From contig NZ_VZPV01000003.1 in the NCBI RefSeq assembly GCF_008801405.1, positions 1-64,000 of the forward strand: a stretch of DNA of 64,000 nt. Reading direction: 5' to 3'. The notes beneath the pieces were generated by a model. That model was not told the DNA's origin. It searched no databases and saw only the letters and a list, made by a program, of their open reading frames with translations. Below, in pieces: positions 14,904 through 23,439 of this stretch (positions are counted from its first letter, which is position 1; each line of letters starts with the position of its first letter). A program made the position numbers and the translations under genes. This DNA is from Ralstonia insidiosa (GTDB lineage Bacteria > Pseudomonadota > Gammaproteobacteria > Burkholderiales > Burkholderiaceae).

Positions 14904-15752
14904 TCAAGCCGGCGCAAAGAACCGCTCATGCAGCTCTTCCAGCCCCAGCGTGCTGATCACCTCGTGCAGCCGCTCGGTCGGGCGCTTGCGCGGCAGGTTC
15001 TTGTACTGCGCAATGATCAGCTCGTTCTTCATCGAGTGCTCCCAGCCAACCAGCTCGGTCACGCTCACCTGATAGCCGTGGGCTTCCAGCTGCAGGCAGC
15101 GCAGCACGTTGGTGACCTGGCTGCCAAATTCACGCGTGTGCAGCGGGTGGCGCCAGATTTCCGTCAGCGCATTGCCGAGCGATTTGCCCTTGTTCTTGCG
15201 CAGCACCCCGGCCACCTCTGCCTGGCAGCACGGCACGATCACGATGTACTGCGCGTGCTTTTCCAGCGCAAAGCGGATCGCATCATCCGTGGCGGTATTG
15301 CACGCATGCAGCGCGGTCACGATGTCGATGGTGGCGGGCAGGCGGTCTGACGTAATGGAATCGGCCACCGACAGATTCAGGAACGACATCCCCTTGAAGC
15401 CGAGCCGAGCCGCAAGCTCGGTCGACTTGGTGACCAGCTCTTCGCGCGTTTCAATGCCGTAGATGTGCGAGGTGCCATGGGCGGTGTTACCAGCGGGTTG
15501 CTCCTTGAAGAACAGGTCATACAGGATGAAGCCCAGGTACGACTTGCCCGCACCGTGGTCAACCAGCGAGACATGCCCCTTGGCCTGCTGCACGTCGGCC
15601 AGCAGCGGCTCGATGAACTGGAACAGGTGATACACCTGCTTGAGCTTGCGGCGGCTGTCCTGGTTCATCTTGCCGTCGCGCGTGAGGATGTGCAGTTCCT
15701 TGAGCAGCTCGACGGACTGGTTGGGGCGGATTTCGTGGGTCTTGTTGGACAT
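14904..15752 (-). CDS. Class I SAM-dependent methyltransferase (Methyltransf_32 type)
   Basis: 282 residues from ATG 15752; an in-frame ATG at 15776 overlaps the antitoxin gene and is the alternative. The core has a motif I-like VDHGAGKSYLGF segment, an acidic loop after IYGIETR, DIVTALHACNTATD (DALH/AC motif of this family) and a CCQAEV motif. These features belong to a family of methyltransferases of unknown substrate, sometimes called rRNA or protein methyltransferases without proof. No membrane segment is seen. It is probably co-transcribed with the toxin-antitoxin genes upstream. The 3' end abuts the queF remnant in frame, so its present C-terminus may have been set by that rearrangement. 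Confidence 0.8.
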   Translation of the reverse strand: MSNKTHEIRPNQSVELLKELHILTRDGKMNQDSRRKLKQVYHLFQFIEPLLADVQQAKGHVSLVDHGAGKSYLGFILYDLFFKEQPAGNTAHGTSHIYGIETREELVTKSTELAARLGFKGMSFLNLSVADSITSDRLPATIDIVTALHACNTATDDAIRFALEKHAQYIVIVPCCQAEVAGVLRKNKGKSLGNALTEIWRHPLHTREFGSQVTNVLRCLQLEAHGYQVSVTELVGWEHSMKNELIIAQYKNLPRKRPTERLHEVISTLGLEELHERFFAPA

Positions 15753-15762
15753 CGCAGGTGAA

Positions 15763-16140
15763 TCAATGTTGAGCATCGACCAGCAGGTCGAGGGGCACGT
15801 TCAATGCATCGGCCAGCTTCTTGAGCAGTTCGGCTGTGCCGCCGCGCTGCCCGGTTTCAATCTGGCTGAGATAGGGTTTGCTGATACCGGTGGCCTCTGC
15901 CAGGGCATCTTGGGTCATGCGCCGGTAGTTGCGCCACGCGCGCACGGGGTGATCACCGGCAAGCTCGGCATCCACAACGGCGGCCGGCACACGAAAGCCG
16001 TCGTCTTCGGCCTTGGCTTGGTCGAACAGGGTTTCGTCGTCCAGGTCTTCTGCCAGGTGCTTGATACGGTCCCAGAGTTCGATGGGCACCACGGCAAATT
16101 CGCGATGTCCATCACGCTCGATGTATTGGATTTGCGTCAT
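15763..16140 (-). CDS. Antitoxin, HigA/Xre-type helix-turn-helix protein
   Basis: 125 residues. The N-terminal part (IERDGHREFAVVPIELWDRI) is the toxin-binding arm seen in this class. The C-terminal half is an Xre HTH (MTQDALAEATGISKPYLSQIETG). ATG 16140 overlaps the toxin stop by 4 bases, so translation is coupled. It should neutralise the RelE/ParE-like toxin and repress the shared promoter through the palindrome at 16403-16419. The gene order (toxin first) is that of higBA-type loci. Confidence 0.88.
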   Translation of the reverse strand: MTQIQYIERDGHREFAVVPIELWDRIKHLAEDLDDETLFDQAKAEDDGFRVPAAVVDAELAGDHPVRAWRNYRRMTQDALAEATGISKPYLSQIETGQRGGTAELLKKLADALNVPLDLLVDAQH

Positions 16141-16394
16141 TGATATGCGCCTCCGCGCGGTTTGATGGCCAGCACCACGATCACAACGCGGCCATCTTCA
16201 ATCTGGTACAGCACACGCCAGTCACCAACGCGGAGCCGGTAGCCCTCACGCCCAGCGAGCTTCTTTGCGTTCGGGTTTGGCGCATAGGGGTCGACTGCAA
16301 GTGGATCGATCTTGGCTCGAATCGTTGCTGCGACATTGCGCGGCATGGCTTTCAGGGCTTGTGCAGCTTGCTTCGTGAACTCGATTGCGTGCAT
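16137..16394 (-). CDS. RelE/ParE-superfamily toxin
   Basis: 85 residues, matching small type II toxins. Landmarks are EFTKQAAQALKAMP, the KKLAGREGYRLRVGDWRVLY core and IVVLAIKPRGGAYQ. The Arg-rich strand and the terminal basic/aromatic residues are typical of RelE-type mRNA interferases. The start ATG 16394 lies only 8 bases from the palindromic operator, and no Shine-Dalgarno sequence is visible, so translation may be weak or leaderless, keeping toxin below antitoxin. Target and activity are inferred from the family. Confidence 0.88.
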   Translation of the reverse strand: MHAIEFTKQAAQALKAMPRNVAATIRAKIDPLAVDPYAPNPNAKKLAGREGYRLRVGDWRVLYQIEDGRVVIVVLAIKPRGGAYQ

Positions 16395-16402
16395 GAGAGC
16401 AT

Positions 16403-16419
16403 GTTAGCATTTTGCTAAC
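16403..16419. promoter_or_regulatory. Palindromic operator of the toxin-antitoxin genes
   Basis: GTTAGCA-TTT-TGCTAAC is a perfect 7+3+7 inverted repeat right before the toxin start, with an additional GCTAA half-site at 16426-16430. It is a probable binding site for the HTH antitoxin. Confidence 0.7.
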
Positions 16420-16518
16420 AAATAAGCTAATTAAGTTTGCTTTTGGCGCGCGGTTGTGGTTGTTCGAGGCTCGTCAAAAGACTATATTCAGTCCCCCCTC
16501 ACGGAAGCCCGTTCCCCT

Positions 16519-16716
16519 ATGCGCTACGCATTCCCAGTCAAACTCACCACCCAGAACGGCGAAACCAAGCCGGTGCTGCAAGACGAGACGTCTTATGAAG
16601 AGACGCATGCGCTGCTTAAGGTGCTGGCGCTGGGCACGCAGGAGGCGGTAGACGGCGAGGTCAAGCCCGCTGCGGACGTGCTCGCGCGTTTGCGCGGCAA
16701 GCGTTCGGGTGGTTGA
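16519..16716 (+). CDS. Small hypothetical protein
   Basis: 65 residues from ATG 16519. The N-terminus (MRYAFPVKLTTQNGETKPVL) resembles a short beta-hairpin and the rest is helical and charged, ending in a basic RLRGKRSGG tail. There is no signal peptide. The frame opens further upstream, but the beginning is unlike protein. The ribosome site is weak (CGGAAG about 11 bases away). The family is not recognised. It lies between the divergent toxin-antitoxin pair and a flavoprotein gene. Confidence 0.5.
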   Translation: MRYAFPVKLTTQNGETKPVLQDETSYEETHALLKVLALGTQEAVDGEVKPAADVLARLRGKRSGG

Positions 16717-16824
16717 TGGAGGGGGCGTTTGCAACGTTTCAGGTTCTGCGAATGCAATGCGCCGAGCAGGATCTGGAGTCGATCTGCTTGATCTCCGGCA
16801 CTTATTCCTCTGATTCACCTTCGC

Positions 16825-18087
16825 ATGTCTGAACCCCAAAACGTTCCCCTGGTTGCTGTCATTGGCGCCGGCCCGGCCGGGCTGATGGCCGCTGAAGTGT
16901 TGTCCAACCAAGGCGTGCGCGTGGAGGTGTTTGATGCCATGCCCTCAGCCGGGCGCAAGTTCCTGCTGGCGGGCATTGGCGGCATGAACATCACGCATTC
17001 GGAGCCGCTGGATGCATTTCTGGGGCGGTATCGCGCACGCCGCGAGCAGCTTGCGCCGATCATCGATCGCCTCAACCCCGATGCCCTGTGTGCGTGGATT
17101 CATGGGCTGGGCATCGACACGTTTGTCGGCAGCTCGGGCCGCGTGTTTCCGACCGAGATGAAGGCGGCGCCGTTGTTGCGCGCCTGGCTGCATCGGCTGC
17201 GCCAAGCCGGCGTGCATTTGCAGATGCGGCATCGCTGGATCGGCTGGGGCACGCCGTCAGATGCAGGGCATGCGCAAACGCTGCGCTTCGATACGCCGGA
17301 TGGCGAACGCGTGGTGCAGGCCGATGCCGTCGTCCTTGCAATGGGTGGCGGTAGCTGGCCGCGTCTGGGTTCCGATGGTGCCTGGGTGCCGCACCTGGAG
17401 GCGCGCGGCGTGCAGGTGCTGCCGCTTAAACCGGCCAACTGCGGGTTCGATGCGGACTGGAGCCCGCATTTTCAGGAGCGCTTTGCGGGGCAGCCGGTCA
17501 AGTCGGTTGGCATTAGTTTGCCGTCTGGCGACGACGGTGCGCTGGAGTTCCGCCAGGGCGAGTTCATGGTCACGCAGACGGGGGTGGAAGGCAGCCTTGT
17601 CTATGCGTTGTCGGCGCCCATTCGCGATGCGCTGGCCGCCGCCGGTGAGGCGACGATCTGGCTGGACTTGGCGCCCGGCTGGAGTGCCCAACGCGTGCGC
17701 GATGAGCTGATGCGCCCGCGTGGCGCGCGCTCGATGTCGAGCCATCTGCAGAGCAAGCTGAACATCACGGGCGTGAAGCTGGGGTTGCTGCGCGAGTGCC
17801 TGTCGAAAGAGGCGTTTGCCGATCTCGCACAGTTGGCCGCCGCCATCAAGGCGCTGCCGCTGCGCCTCACGCGCACCCGGCCGATTGACGAAGCGATCAG
17901 CAGCGCGGGCGGCGTGGCGTTTGAAGCGCTGGATGCCAACCTGATGATCGAGCGCCTGCCCGGCGTGTTCTGCGCGGGCGAGATGCTCGATTGGGAAGCC
18001 CCGACAGGCGGCTATCTGCTGACAGCGTGCTTTGCGACGGGCGCAGCCGCCGGGCGGGGCGTGCTCGACTATCTGGCGACGCGTTAG
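16825..18087 (+). CDS. FAD-dependent oxidoreductase, HI0933/BaiN-like flavoprotein
   Basis: 420 residues, the full family length. The Rossmann FAD motif is at the N-terminus (VIGAGPAGLMAAEVLSNQG), followed by the family signature AGRKFLLAGIGGMNITHSEP and GGGSWPRLGSDG in the middle, then TRTRPIDEAISSAGGVAF and the C-terminal CAGEMLDWEAPTGGYLLTAC that closes the FAD site. This subgroup (TIGR03862-like) has no proven physiological substrate; related BaiN proteins reduce steroid-like enones. Soluble, cytosolic and apparently monocistronic, convergent with the next gene. Confidence 0.88.
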   Translation: MSEPQNVPLVAVIGAGPAGLMAAEVLSNQGVRVEVFDAMPSAGRKFLLAGIGGMNITHSEPLDAFLGRYRARREQLAPIIDRLNPDALCAWIHGLGIDTFVGSSGRVFPTEMKAAPLLRAWLHRLRQAGVHLQMRHRWIGWGTPSDAGHAQTLRFDTPDGERVVQADAVVLAMGGGSWPRLGSDGAWVPHLEARGVQVLPLKPANCGFDADWSPHFQERFAGQPVKSVGISLPSGDDGALEFRQGEFMVTQTGVEGSLVYALSAPIRDALAAAGEATIWLDLAPGWSAQRVRDELMRPRGARSMSSHLQSKLNITGVKLGLLRECLSKEAFADLAQLAAAIKALPLRLTRTRPIDEAISSAGGVAFEALDANLMIERLPGVFCAGEMLDWEAPTGGYLLTACFATGAAAGRGVLDYLATR

Positions 18088-18107
18088 GGCGTTAGCGCAT
18101 CAAGGCG

Positions 18108-19238
18108 TTAGCGCGCCTTCAGGCGCCACAGCGAGGTCACCTCGGCCACGCGCGCTTTGTACAGCGGGTCGTTTTCATCCGAGGCTTTCGGGTGCTTGGG
18201 CTTGATGTCCTGGCGGCCGACGACTTGCAGGCCGGCCGCGTCGATCATGGCCAGTAGAGCCTCGCGCGTGCGCAGGCCGAGATGCTCGGCAAAGTCCGAC
18301 AGGATCAGCCAGCCCTCGCCACCGGGCTCCAGGTGTGCGGCAAGGCCATTGAGGAAGCCGCGCAACATGGCGCTATCCGGGTCATAGACGGCTCGCTCGA
18401 TCGGCGAGCTGGGCCGCGCCGGCAGCCACGGCGGGTTGCACACGATCAGCGGCGCACGCCCTTCGGGAAAGAGATCCGCGTCAACAACATCCACCTGGGT
18501 TTGCAGCCCGAGGCGCGACAGGTTGTCTCGCGCGCAAGCCAGCGCACGCGGGTCCTGATCGGTGCCGACGACGCGCTTGACGCCGCGCTTGGCCAGCACT
18601 GCAGCCAGCACACCCGTGCCCGTGCCGATATCGAACGCCAGCGCCTTGGACGGCAACGGCGCTTGCGCAACCAGATCGATGTATTCCCCACGCACGGGTG
18701 AGAACACGCCGTAGTGCGGGTGAATGCGCGCGCCATCCAGCGCGGGAATCTCCACCCCTTTCTTGCGCCATTCGTGCGCGCCGATCAGGCCGAGCAACTC
18801 TCGCAGCGAGACGACGGATGCAGCTTCACCCGCGCCATAGGCTTCATTGCAGGCTTCGCGCATGTCAGGCGCACGGCGCAGCGGGATCGTGTAATCGGCA
18901 TCCAGCGGAATCAGCAGCATGCCGAGCGTGCGGGCGCGCTGCGATTGGGCCTGGCGGTGGAAGTTGAACGCCTCGATGGGCGAGGTGGCCTCCTTGCGCG
19001 GTTTGCGATCGGTGCGGCGGGACATGGCCTGTAGCAGTTGCCGCGCGTTCTGGAAGTCGCCGCGCCAGAGCAGTGCGGTGCCTTCGCAGGCCAGGCGGTA
19101 GGCGGTGTCTGCCGTGGTGCGGTCGTCGGCAATGACCACGCGTTTGGGCGGCGGGTTGCCGGCTTCGGAGCGCCACAGGGCGGTGTGGACGGCGTCGGTT
19201 TCAACGTCGGTCCAGGTGAGGATGGGGTGATGGGTCAC
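18108..19238 (-). CDS. Class I SAM-dependent methyltransferase with NPPW motif
   Basis: 376 residues from GTG 19238. The frame stays open to 19397, but that extension overlaps the end of the next gene and has no good start. A long N-terminal substrate-recognition part (RVVIADDRTTADTAYRLACE) precedes the methyltransferase core: motif I ALAFDIGTGTGVLAAVLAKRG, then GTDQDPRALACARDNL and VDVVDADLF, and IVCNPPWLP. The NPPW/Y motif is used by enzymes that methylate amide or exocyclic amino nitrogens (PrmC, RsmC/RlmG types), so a glutamine or base N-methyltransferase is likely. The actual substrate is unknown. Confidence 0.82.
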   Translation of the reverse strand: MTHHPILTWTDVETDAVHTALWRSEAGNPPPKRVVIADDRTTADTAYRLACEGTALLWRGDFQNARQLLQAMSRRTDRKPRKEATSPIEAFNFHRQAQSQRARTLGMLLIPLDADYTIPLRRAPDMREACNEAYGAGEAASVVSLRELLGLIGAHEWRKKGVEIPALDGARIHPHYGVFSPVRGEYIDLVAQAPLPSKALAFDIGTGTGVLAAVLAKRGVKRVVGTDQDPRALACARDNLSRLGLQTQVDVVDADLFPEGRAPLIVCNPPWLPARPSSPIERAVYDPDSAMLRGFLNGLAAHLEPGGEGWLILSDFAEHLGLRTREALLAMIDAAGLQVVGRQDIKPKHPKASDENDPLYKARVAEVTSLWRLKAR

Positions 19239-19344
19239 AGCGGAATGGGTAGAAGGCGGGGTAGGGCGCGGTAGTGGGCGACACGATACCGCTGGCGGTG
19301 CAAACACACAATGCAGGCGGGCGCAGGGTACTGCACCTGTCTGA

Positions 19345-19902
19345 TCATGTTCTGGTGCCATCGTGCTGCAGACCCAGTATGGATTCGACTGCCGCAAGAT
19401 CCCGGGGATGTGTCACACGGTACTTTTGCGCTGCCGCCAGGATCGGCGCTTCAAGCAGGTGGGCGTACTGCGCGCGGCGCTGCGCAAACGTGTCCCACGC
19501 CCAGCGGATTGGGTGGCCTTTGTCGAGCCATGCCGAAAATGCCTCGGTATTGCCCGTGCCAGGCCACAGTTCCGCCTTGGTGACGGCGCGCCAGAACGAG
19601 CGCCGGATCACCCGCCACATGATCACCGGGCGGGCGTAGTCCAGCCACACGATGTGCGTTGCGCGCGCCAGGACGATGTCCCGCACGCCAGAGTAATTGC
19701 CATCACAGACCCACGATGGGCCATCAACGGCGGCCTGCACCCGGCGGTAGAACTCCGCAGGGTCATCGGTGGCCAGCGCTTTCCATTCCGCTTGCCAGTT
19801 GATGGCATCGAGCTCGATGTACGCAGCCTGGGTCGATGCGGCCAGCCGCCGGGCGAGCGTCGATTTGCCCACCCCGGATGTGCCGATGACGGCGATTCGC
19901 AT
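19345..19902 (-). CDS. P-loop nucleotide kinase-like protein (FlaR/topology modulation type)
   Basis: 185 residues from ATG 19902, with GGGAG 8 bases upstream; the open frame to 19968 lacks this. The Walker A motif is right at the start (MRIAVIGTSGVGKSTLARRL), followed by IELDAINWQ, WVCDGNYS and IVWLDYARPVIMWRVIRRSF. This set matches small adenylate-kinase-like proteins often annotated as DNA topology modulation protein FlaR. Substrate and role are not established. The gene end overlaps the open extension of the preceding methyltransferase frame. Confidence 0.82.
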   Translation of the reverse strand: MRIAVIGTSGVGKSTLARRLAASTQAAYIELDAINWQAEWKALATDDPAEFYRRVQAAVDGPSWVCDGNYSGVRDIVLARATHIVWLDYARPVIMWRVIRRSFWRAVTKAELWPGTGNTEAFSAWLDKGHPIRWAWDTFAQRRAQYAHLLEAPILAAAQKYRVTHPRDLAAVESILGLQHDGTRT

Positions 19903-20140
19903 GCGGATGCTCCCAGTCTTGCAAGGGGCACGAGGATAATCCAAGTGGCTGTTGGCCTGTTTTCGCACCCGGAAGCCAGGCTTGATGCAGCGCTATGCGC
20001 TGGCCGACGCAGCCTTGTATCGCCCGCGGTCTGGCTAGTTGTTACGATTCTTCCTGCGCAAGTGATGCTTTCGCCGCTCGCGGAAGGCGGTCTGGGTGGG
20101 CAGGCAGTGTAAACTCCAGCCTTTTTTTGGCACTCGTAGC

Positions 20141-20896
20141 ATGGCGCACGCCCAGCCGCGTAGGGCGCTCAGCGGCCCTGCGCTGATCCGCTTACTTGCT
20201 CGCCTGACGGACGCTGATGTTTCCGAATCCGGGCAGCCGCTTTCAGACCGGCTGAGTCAATGGCTCAGTTGGACGGATGCCATCACGCTCTCGACGGCGC
20301 TGGCCGCCAGTCCGCCGGCCATCACCCCGGGTGTGCGGCCCGTTGGGTTGGACGCCGAGACCATGTGCAGCCGTGTCCGCGCCGCATTGGCAAAGTCCAT
20401 CGCCACCGCTTGTGCGCCTGATGTGAGGCCGGGCGGAGGTGGGCGCGCGCCGATTCAACCCGCCATGCCGGCCGCGCCGGTTGACTATGCGGACATTCGG
20501 CAGCGCTACATCTTGGTGCAGCAGACCATGGAGATGGAGATTGGCGACCTGCGTGGCCGCCTGCGACGCGTGCTGGCCGCCAAGACGCCGGATCTGGCCC
20601 GGCTTGCCGTGCTGGACGCCAGCATGGAGCAGGCCCTTGGCGCACGGGAACGCACGCTATTGGGTGCCATCCCGACGATGCTCGGGCCGTACTTCGAGCG
20701 TTTGCGCGCGGCCGAGCAGCTGCAGGCCGCGTTGCTGGCTGAGTTGCCATCGGAGAGCACGGCCCAACCCACTCAACCCACATCCCGCGCATGGCTGCAT
20801 GCGTTCCGCAAGGATATGCAGAGCGTGCTGCTTGCAGAGCTGGATGTTCGTTTTCAACCGGTCGACGGGTTGCTTGCCGCCCTTCGGACTCGCTAA
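20141..20896 (+). CDS. DUF3348-family protein, first gene of a motor-like cassette
   Basis: 251 residues from ATG 20141 (open frame to 20096). The N-terminal segment contains SGPALIRLLARLTDADVSES, followed by a Pro/Gly linker. The C-terminal two thirds are helical (YADIRQRYILVQQTMEMEIG; RAWLHAFRKDMQSVLLAELD) and rich in Met and Leu. I assign it to DUF3348 by its makeup and by its fixed position before a DUF802 gene, an OmpA gene and a DUF2894 gene, an arrangement I know from Burkholderiales. It is soluble and could be a cytoplasmic partner or regulator of the membrane complex. The start lacks a clear ribosome site. Confidence 0.75.
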   Translation: MAHAQPRRALSGPALIRLLARLTDADVSESGQPLSDRLSQWLSWTDAITLSTALAASPPAITPGVRPVGLDAETMCSRVRAALAKSIATACAPDVRPGGGGRAPIQPAMPAAPVDYADIRQRYILVQQTMEMEIGDLRGRLRRVLAAKTPDLARLAVLDASMEQALGARERTLLGAIPTMLGPYFERLRAAEQLQAALLAELPSESTAQPTQPTSRAWLHAFRKDMQSVLLAELDVRFQPVDGLLAALRTR

Positions 20897-20913
20897 GCGT
20901 TCAACAGGACACC

Positions 20914-23439
20914 ATGTCCAGAAATCACCTGAATCTCATCGTTTTCTTTGTTGGACTCGCTGCCTTGGGGTGGATCGCGGCAGGCTATGTCGTGGGCATG
21001 AACCCGCTCGCGTTGGTCGTCACCATCGTGATTGGCGCCGCCTATGTGACGGGTGCGCTGGAGTTGCGCCGCTATCAGCAGGCCACCGGCACGCTCACGC
21101 AAGCCGTGGCCGGGCTGTCTGAACAGCCGCCCAAGCTGGGGGCCTGGCTGGATCAACTGCATCCGAGCCTGCGCAACGCCGTGCGCCTGCGCGTGGAAGG
21201 CGAGCGCGTTGCGTTGCCCGGGCCGGCGCTCACGCCGTATCTGGTGGGTCTGCTTGTCCTGCTGGGCATGCTGGGGACGTTGCTCGGCATGGTGATGACG
21301 CTCAAGGGCACGGGCGCCGCGCTGGAGAGCGCCACCGACCTGCAGGCGATTCGCGCGTCGCTGGCCGCGCCGGTCAAGGGGTTGGGGTTCTCGTTTGGCA
21401 CGTCGATTGCCGGTGTGGCCACGTCTGCCATGCTGGGGTTGCTGTCCGCGCTGTGTCGGCGTGAGCGGCTGCAGGCCGTTCAGGCACTCGACACCCAGAT
21501 CGCTACGACACTGCGCATCTATTCCCACGCGCATCAACGTGAAGAGACGTTCAAGCTGCTGCAGCGGCAGTCGGATGCCATGCCTGCCCTGGTGGACCGG
21601 CTGCAGGCAATGATGGCCGCGCTGGAGCAACAGAGCGCCGCCAGCAGTGAACGCCAGATCGCCAGCCAGCAAGCGTTTCTCGACAAGACGGAGGCGGCCT
21701 ACCGTCAACTGGCGTCTTCTGTCGGGCAGTCGTTGCAGGACAGCGCCGCTGAAAGTGCGCGCGTTGCCGGTGCAGCGCTGCAACCGGTGGTTGACTCGAC
21801 GATGGCGGGGCTTGCGCGTGAATCGGCCGCGCTGCATGAGACGGTGACGCATGCCGTGCAGCGCCAACTGGACGGCCTGTCGACGCGCTTCGAAACAACC
21901 GCCGAGACGGTCGCGAGCATCTGGAACACCGCCTTGTCGGAGCACCAACGCGCAAGCGCTGCGCTGGTGGGGAACGTGGGCACGTCGCTGGACCGGTTTG
22001 CCGACACCTTTGAGCAACGCTCGACCCGTTTGCTCGATGGCGTTGCCGAGCGTCTGGACGCTACGGCCGGTAGCTTGTCCGGTGCCTGGAACGATGCGCT
22101 TGCGCGACAGGAGCGTACCCACGCAGCCCTGGCCGGGCAGAACCAGCGCGCGCTGGAGGCGGCTGTGGCGACATTCGAGCAGCACGCTGTCTCGCTGCAG
22201 GACGCGTCACGCCAATCGCATACGGCGCTGCAAACCGCACTGGAATCGCGTGACCAGCAACGTCTGGCAACCTGGACCGAGGCGCTGGGCGCGATGGGTG
22301 CCAAGCTGAGCCAGGAATGGGAAAAGGTGGGTGCCGACACGGCAAGCCGCCAGCAGGAGATTTGCGATGCGCTGGCGGCAACTGCCCGCGATATCGTCGC
22401 GCAGCAGGACGCATCGCGCCAATCGCATGTGGCGTTGCAGACCGCGCTGGAAGCCCGCGATCAGCAACGTCTGGCCGCCTGGACCGATGCGCTGGGTGCA
22501 ATGGGCGCCAAGCTGAGCCAGGAATGGGAAAAGGTGGGTGCCGACACGGCGAGCCGCCAGCAGGAGATTTGCGATGCGCTGGCGCAGACCGCACGCGATG
22601 TTGCGTCGGCGCAGGACGCGTCGCGCCAATCGCTCATGGAGCTGCAAACCGCGCTGCAAGCCCGCGACGAGCAACGCCTGACAGCCTGGACCGACGCGCT
22701 GGGCGCGATGGGTGCCAAGCTGAGCCAGGAATGGGAAAAGGTGGGTGCCGACACGGCGAGCCGTCAGCAGGAAATTTGCGATGCGCTGGCGCAGACTGCG
22801 CGCGACATCTCTTCGCAAACACAGGCCCACGCCAACGACACGATCGCCGAGATTTCTCGACTGGTGCAGGCCGCCTCGGAGGCGCCAAAGGCTGCTGCCG
22901 AAGTGGTGGCCGAGCTGCGCCAGAAGCTGTCCGACAGCATGGTCCGCGATACGGCGATGCTGGAAGAACGCACGCGCATGCTGGGCACGCTGGAGACGCT
23001 GCTCGACGCCGTGAACCACGCGTCGACCGAACAGCGCACCGCGGTGGATGCGCTGGTGGCAAGCTCGGCAGAGTTGCTCGAACGCGTTGGTGTGCGGTTC
23101 ACCGATCGGGTCGAGGCCGAGACCGGCAAGCTGGGCGCAGTGGCCGCGCAGGTGACCGGCAGTGCCGTGGAGGTAGCGAGCCTGGGCGAGGCGTTTGGCG
23201 CGGCGGTGCACCTGTTTGGCGAGTCGAACGACAAGCTGGTGGCGCACCTGCAGCGGATCGAAGCTGCGCTGGACAAGTCGCTCACGCGCAGCGATGAACA
23301 GCTCGCCTACTACGTGGCGCAGGCCCGTGAGGTGATCGATCTGAGCATGCTGTCGCAAAAGCAGATTCTTGAAGACCTGCAGCGCGTGGGTGGCCATTCG
23401 GGCGACCAGCGTGCCCTTGCCGGAAGCGAAGCGGCATGA
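20914..23439 (+). CDS. DUF802 membrane protein, MotA/TolQ/ZorA-like with long repetitive tail
   Basis: 841 residues from ATG 20914. The N-terminus has two membrane helices (LIVFFVGLAALGWIAAGYVV and the following hydrophobic segment). A third segment (YLVGLLVLLGMLGTLLGMVM) and a fourth (GLGFSFGTSIAGVATSAMLG) resemble the pore helices of MotA/TolQ/ExbB proteins in placement and in the LGTxLGM motif. The rest, about 650 residues, is a cytosolic coiled-coil-like tail with three tandem 69-residue repeats. A long tail behind a MotA-like unit is also the plan of ZorA. It overlaps the OmpA-like gene by 4 bases. It is a proposed proton-driven stator-like unit; the function is unproven. Confidence 0.8.
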   Translation: MSRNHLNLIVFFVGLAALGWIAAGYVVGMNPLALVVTIVIGAAYVTGALELRRYQQATGTLTQAVAGLSEQPPKLGAWLDQLHPSLRNAVRLRVEGERVALPGPALTPYLVGLLVLLGMLGTLLGMVMTLKGTGAALESATDLQAIRASLAAPVKGLGFSFGTSIAGVATSAMLGLLSALCRRERLQAVQALDTQIATTLRIYSHAHQREETFKLLQRQSDAMPALVDRLQAMMAALEQQSAASSERQIASQQAFLDKTEAAYRQLASSVGQSLQDSAAESARVAGAALQPVVDSTMAGLARESAALHETVTHAVQRQLDGLSTRFETTAETVASIWNTALSEHQRASAALVGNVGTSLDRFADTFEQRSTRLLDGVAERLDATAGSLSGAWNDALARQERTHAALAGQNQRALEAAVATFEQHAVSLQDASRQSHTALQTALESRDQQRLATWTEALGAMGAKLSQEWEKVGADTASRQQEICDALAATARDIVAQQDASRQSHVALQTALEARDQQRLAAWTDALGAMGAKLSQEWEKVGADTASRQQEICDALAQTARDVASAQDASRQSLMELQTALQARDEQRLTAWTDALGAMGAKLSQEWEKVGADTASRQQEICDALAQTARDISSQTQAHANDTIAEISRLVQAASEAPKAAAEVVAELRQKLSDSMVRDTAMLEERTRMLGTLETLLDAVNHASTEQRTAVDALVASSAELLERVGVRFTDRVEAETGKLGAVAAQVTGSAVEVASLGEAFGAAVHLFGESNDKLVAHLQRIEAALDKSLTRSDEQLAYYVAQAREVIDLSMLSQKQILEDLQRVGGHSGDQRALAGSEAA
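22198..22818 (+). repeat. Three tandem 207-base repeats inside the DUF802 gene
   Basis: Units begin at 22198, 22405 and 22612, each starting CAGGACGC and encoding QDASRQS ... LGAMGAKLSQEWEKVGADTA ... ICDAL. The period is exactly 207 bases (69 codons). The units are nearly identical over the LGAMGAKLSQEWEKVGADTA part, so copy number could vary by recombination without a frameshift, changing tail length. Confidence 0.9.

Noticed and set aside
19239..19397. N-terminal extension of the 18108 methyltransferase to 19397
   Set aside because: It overlaps the 3' end of the kinase gene, has no ribosome site and is of non-protein-like composition.
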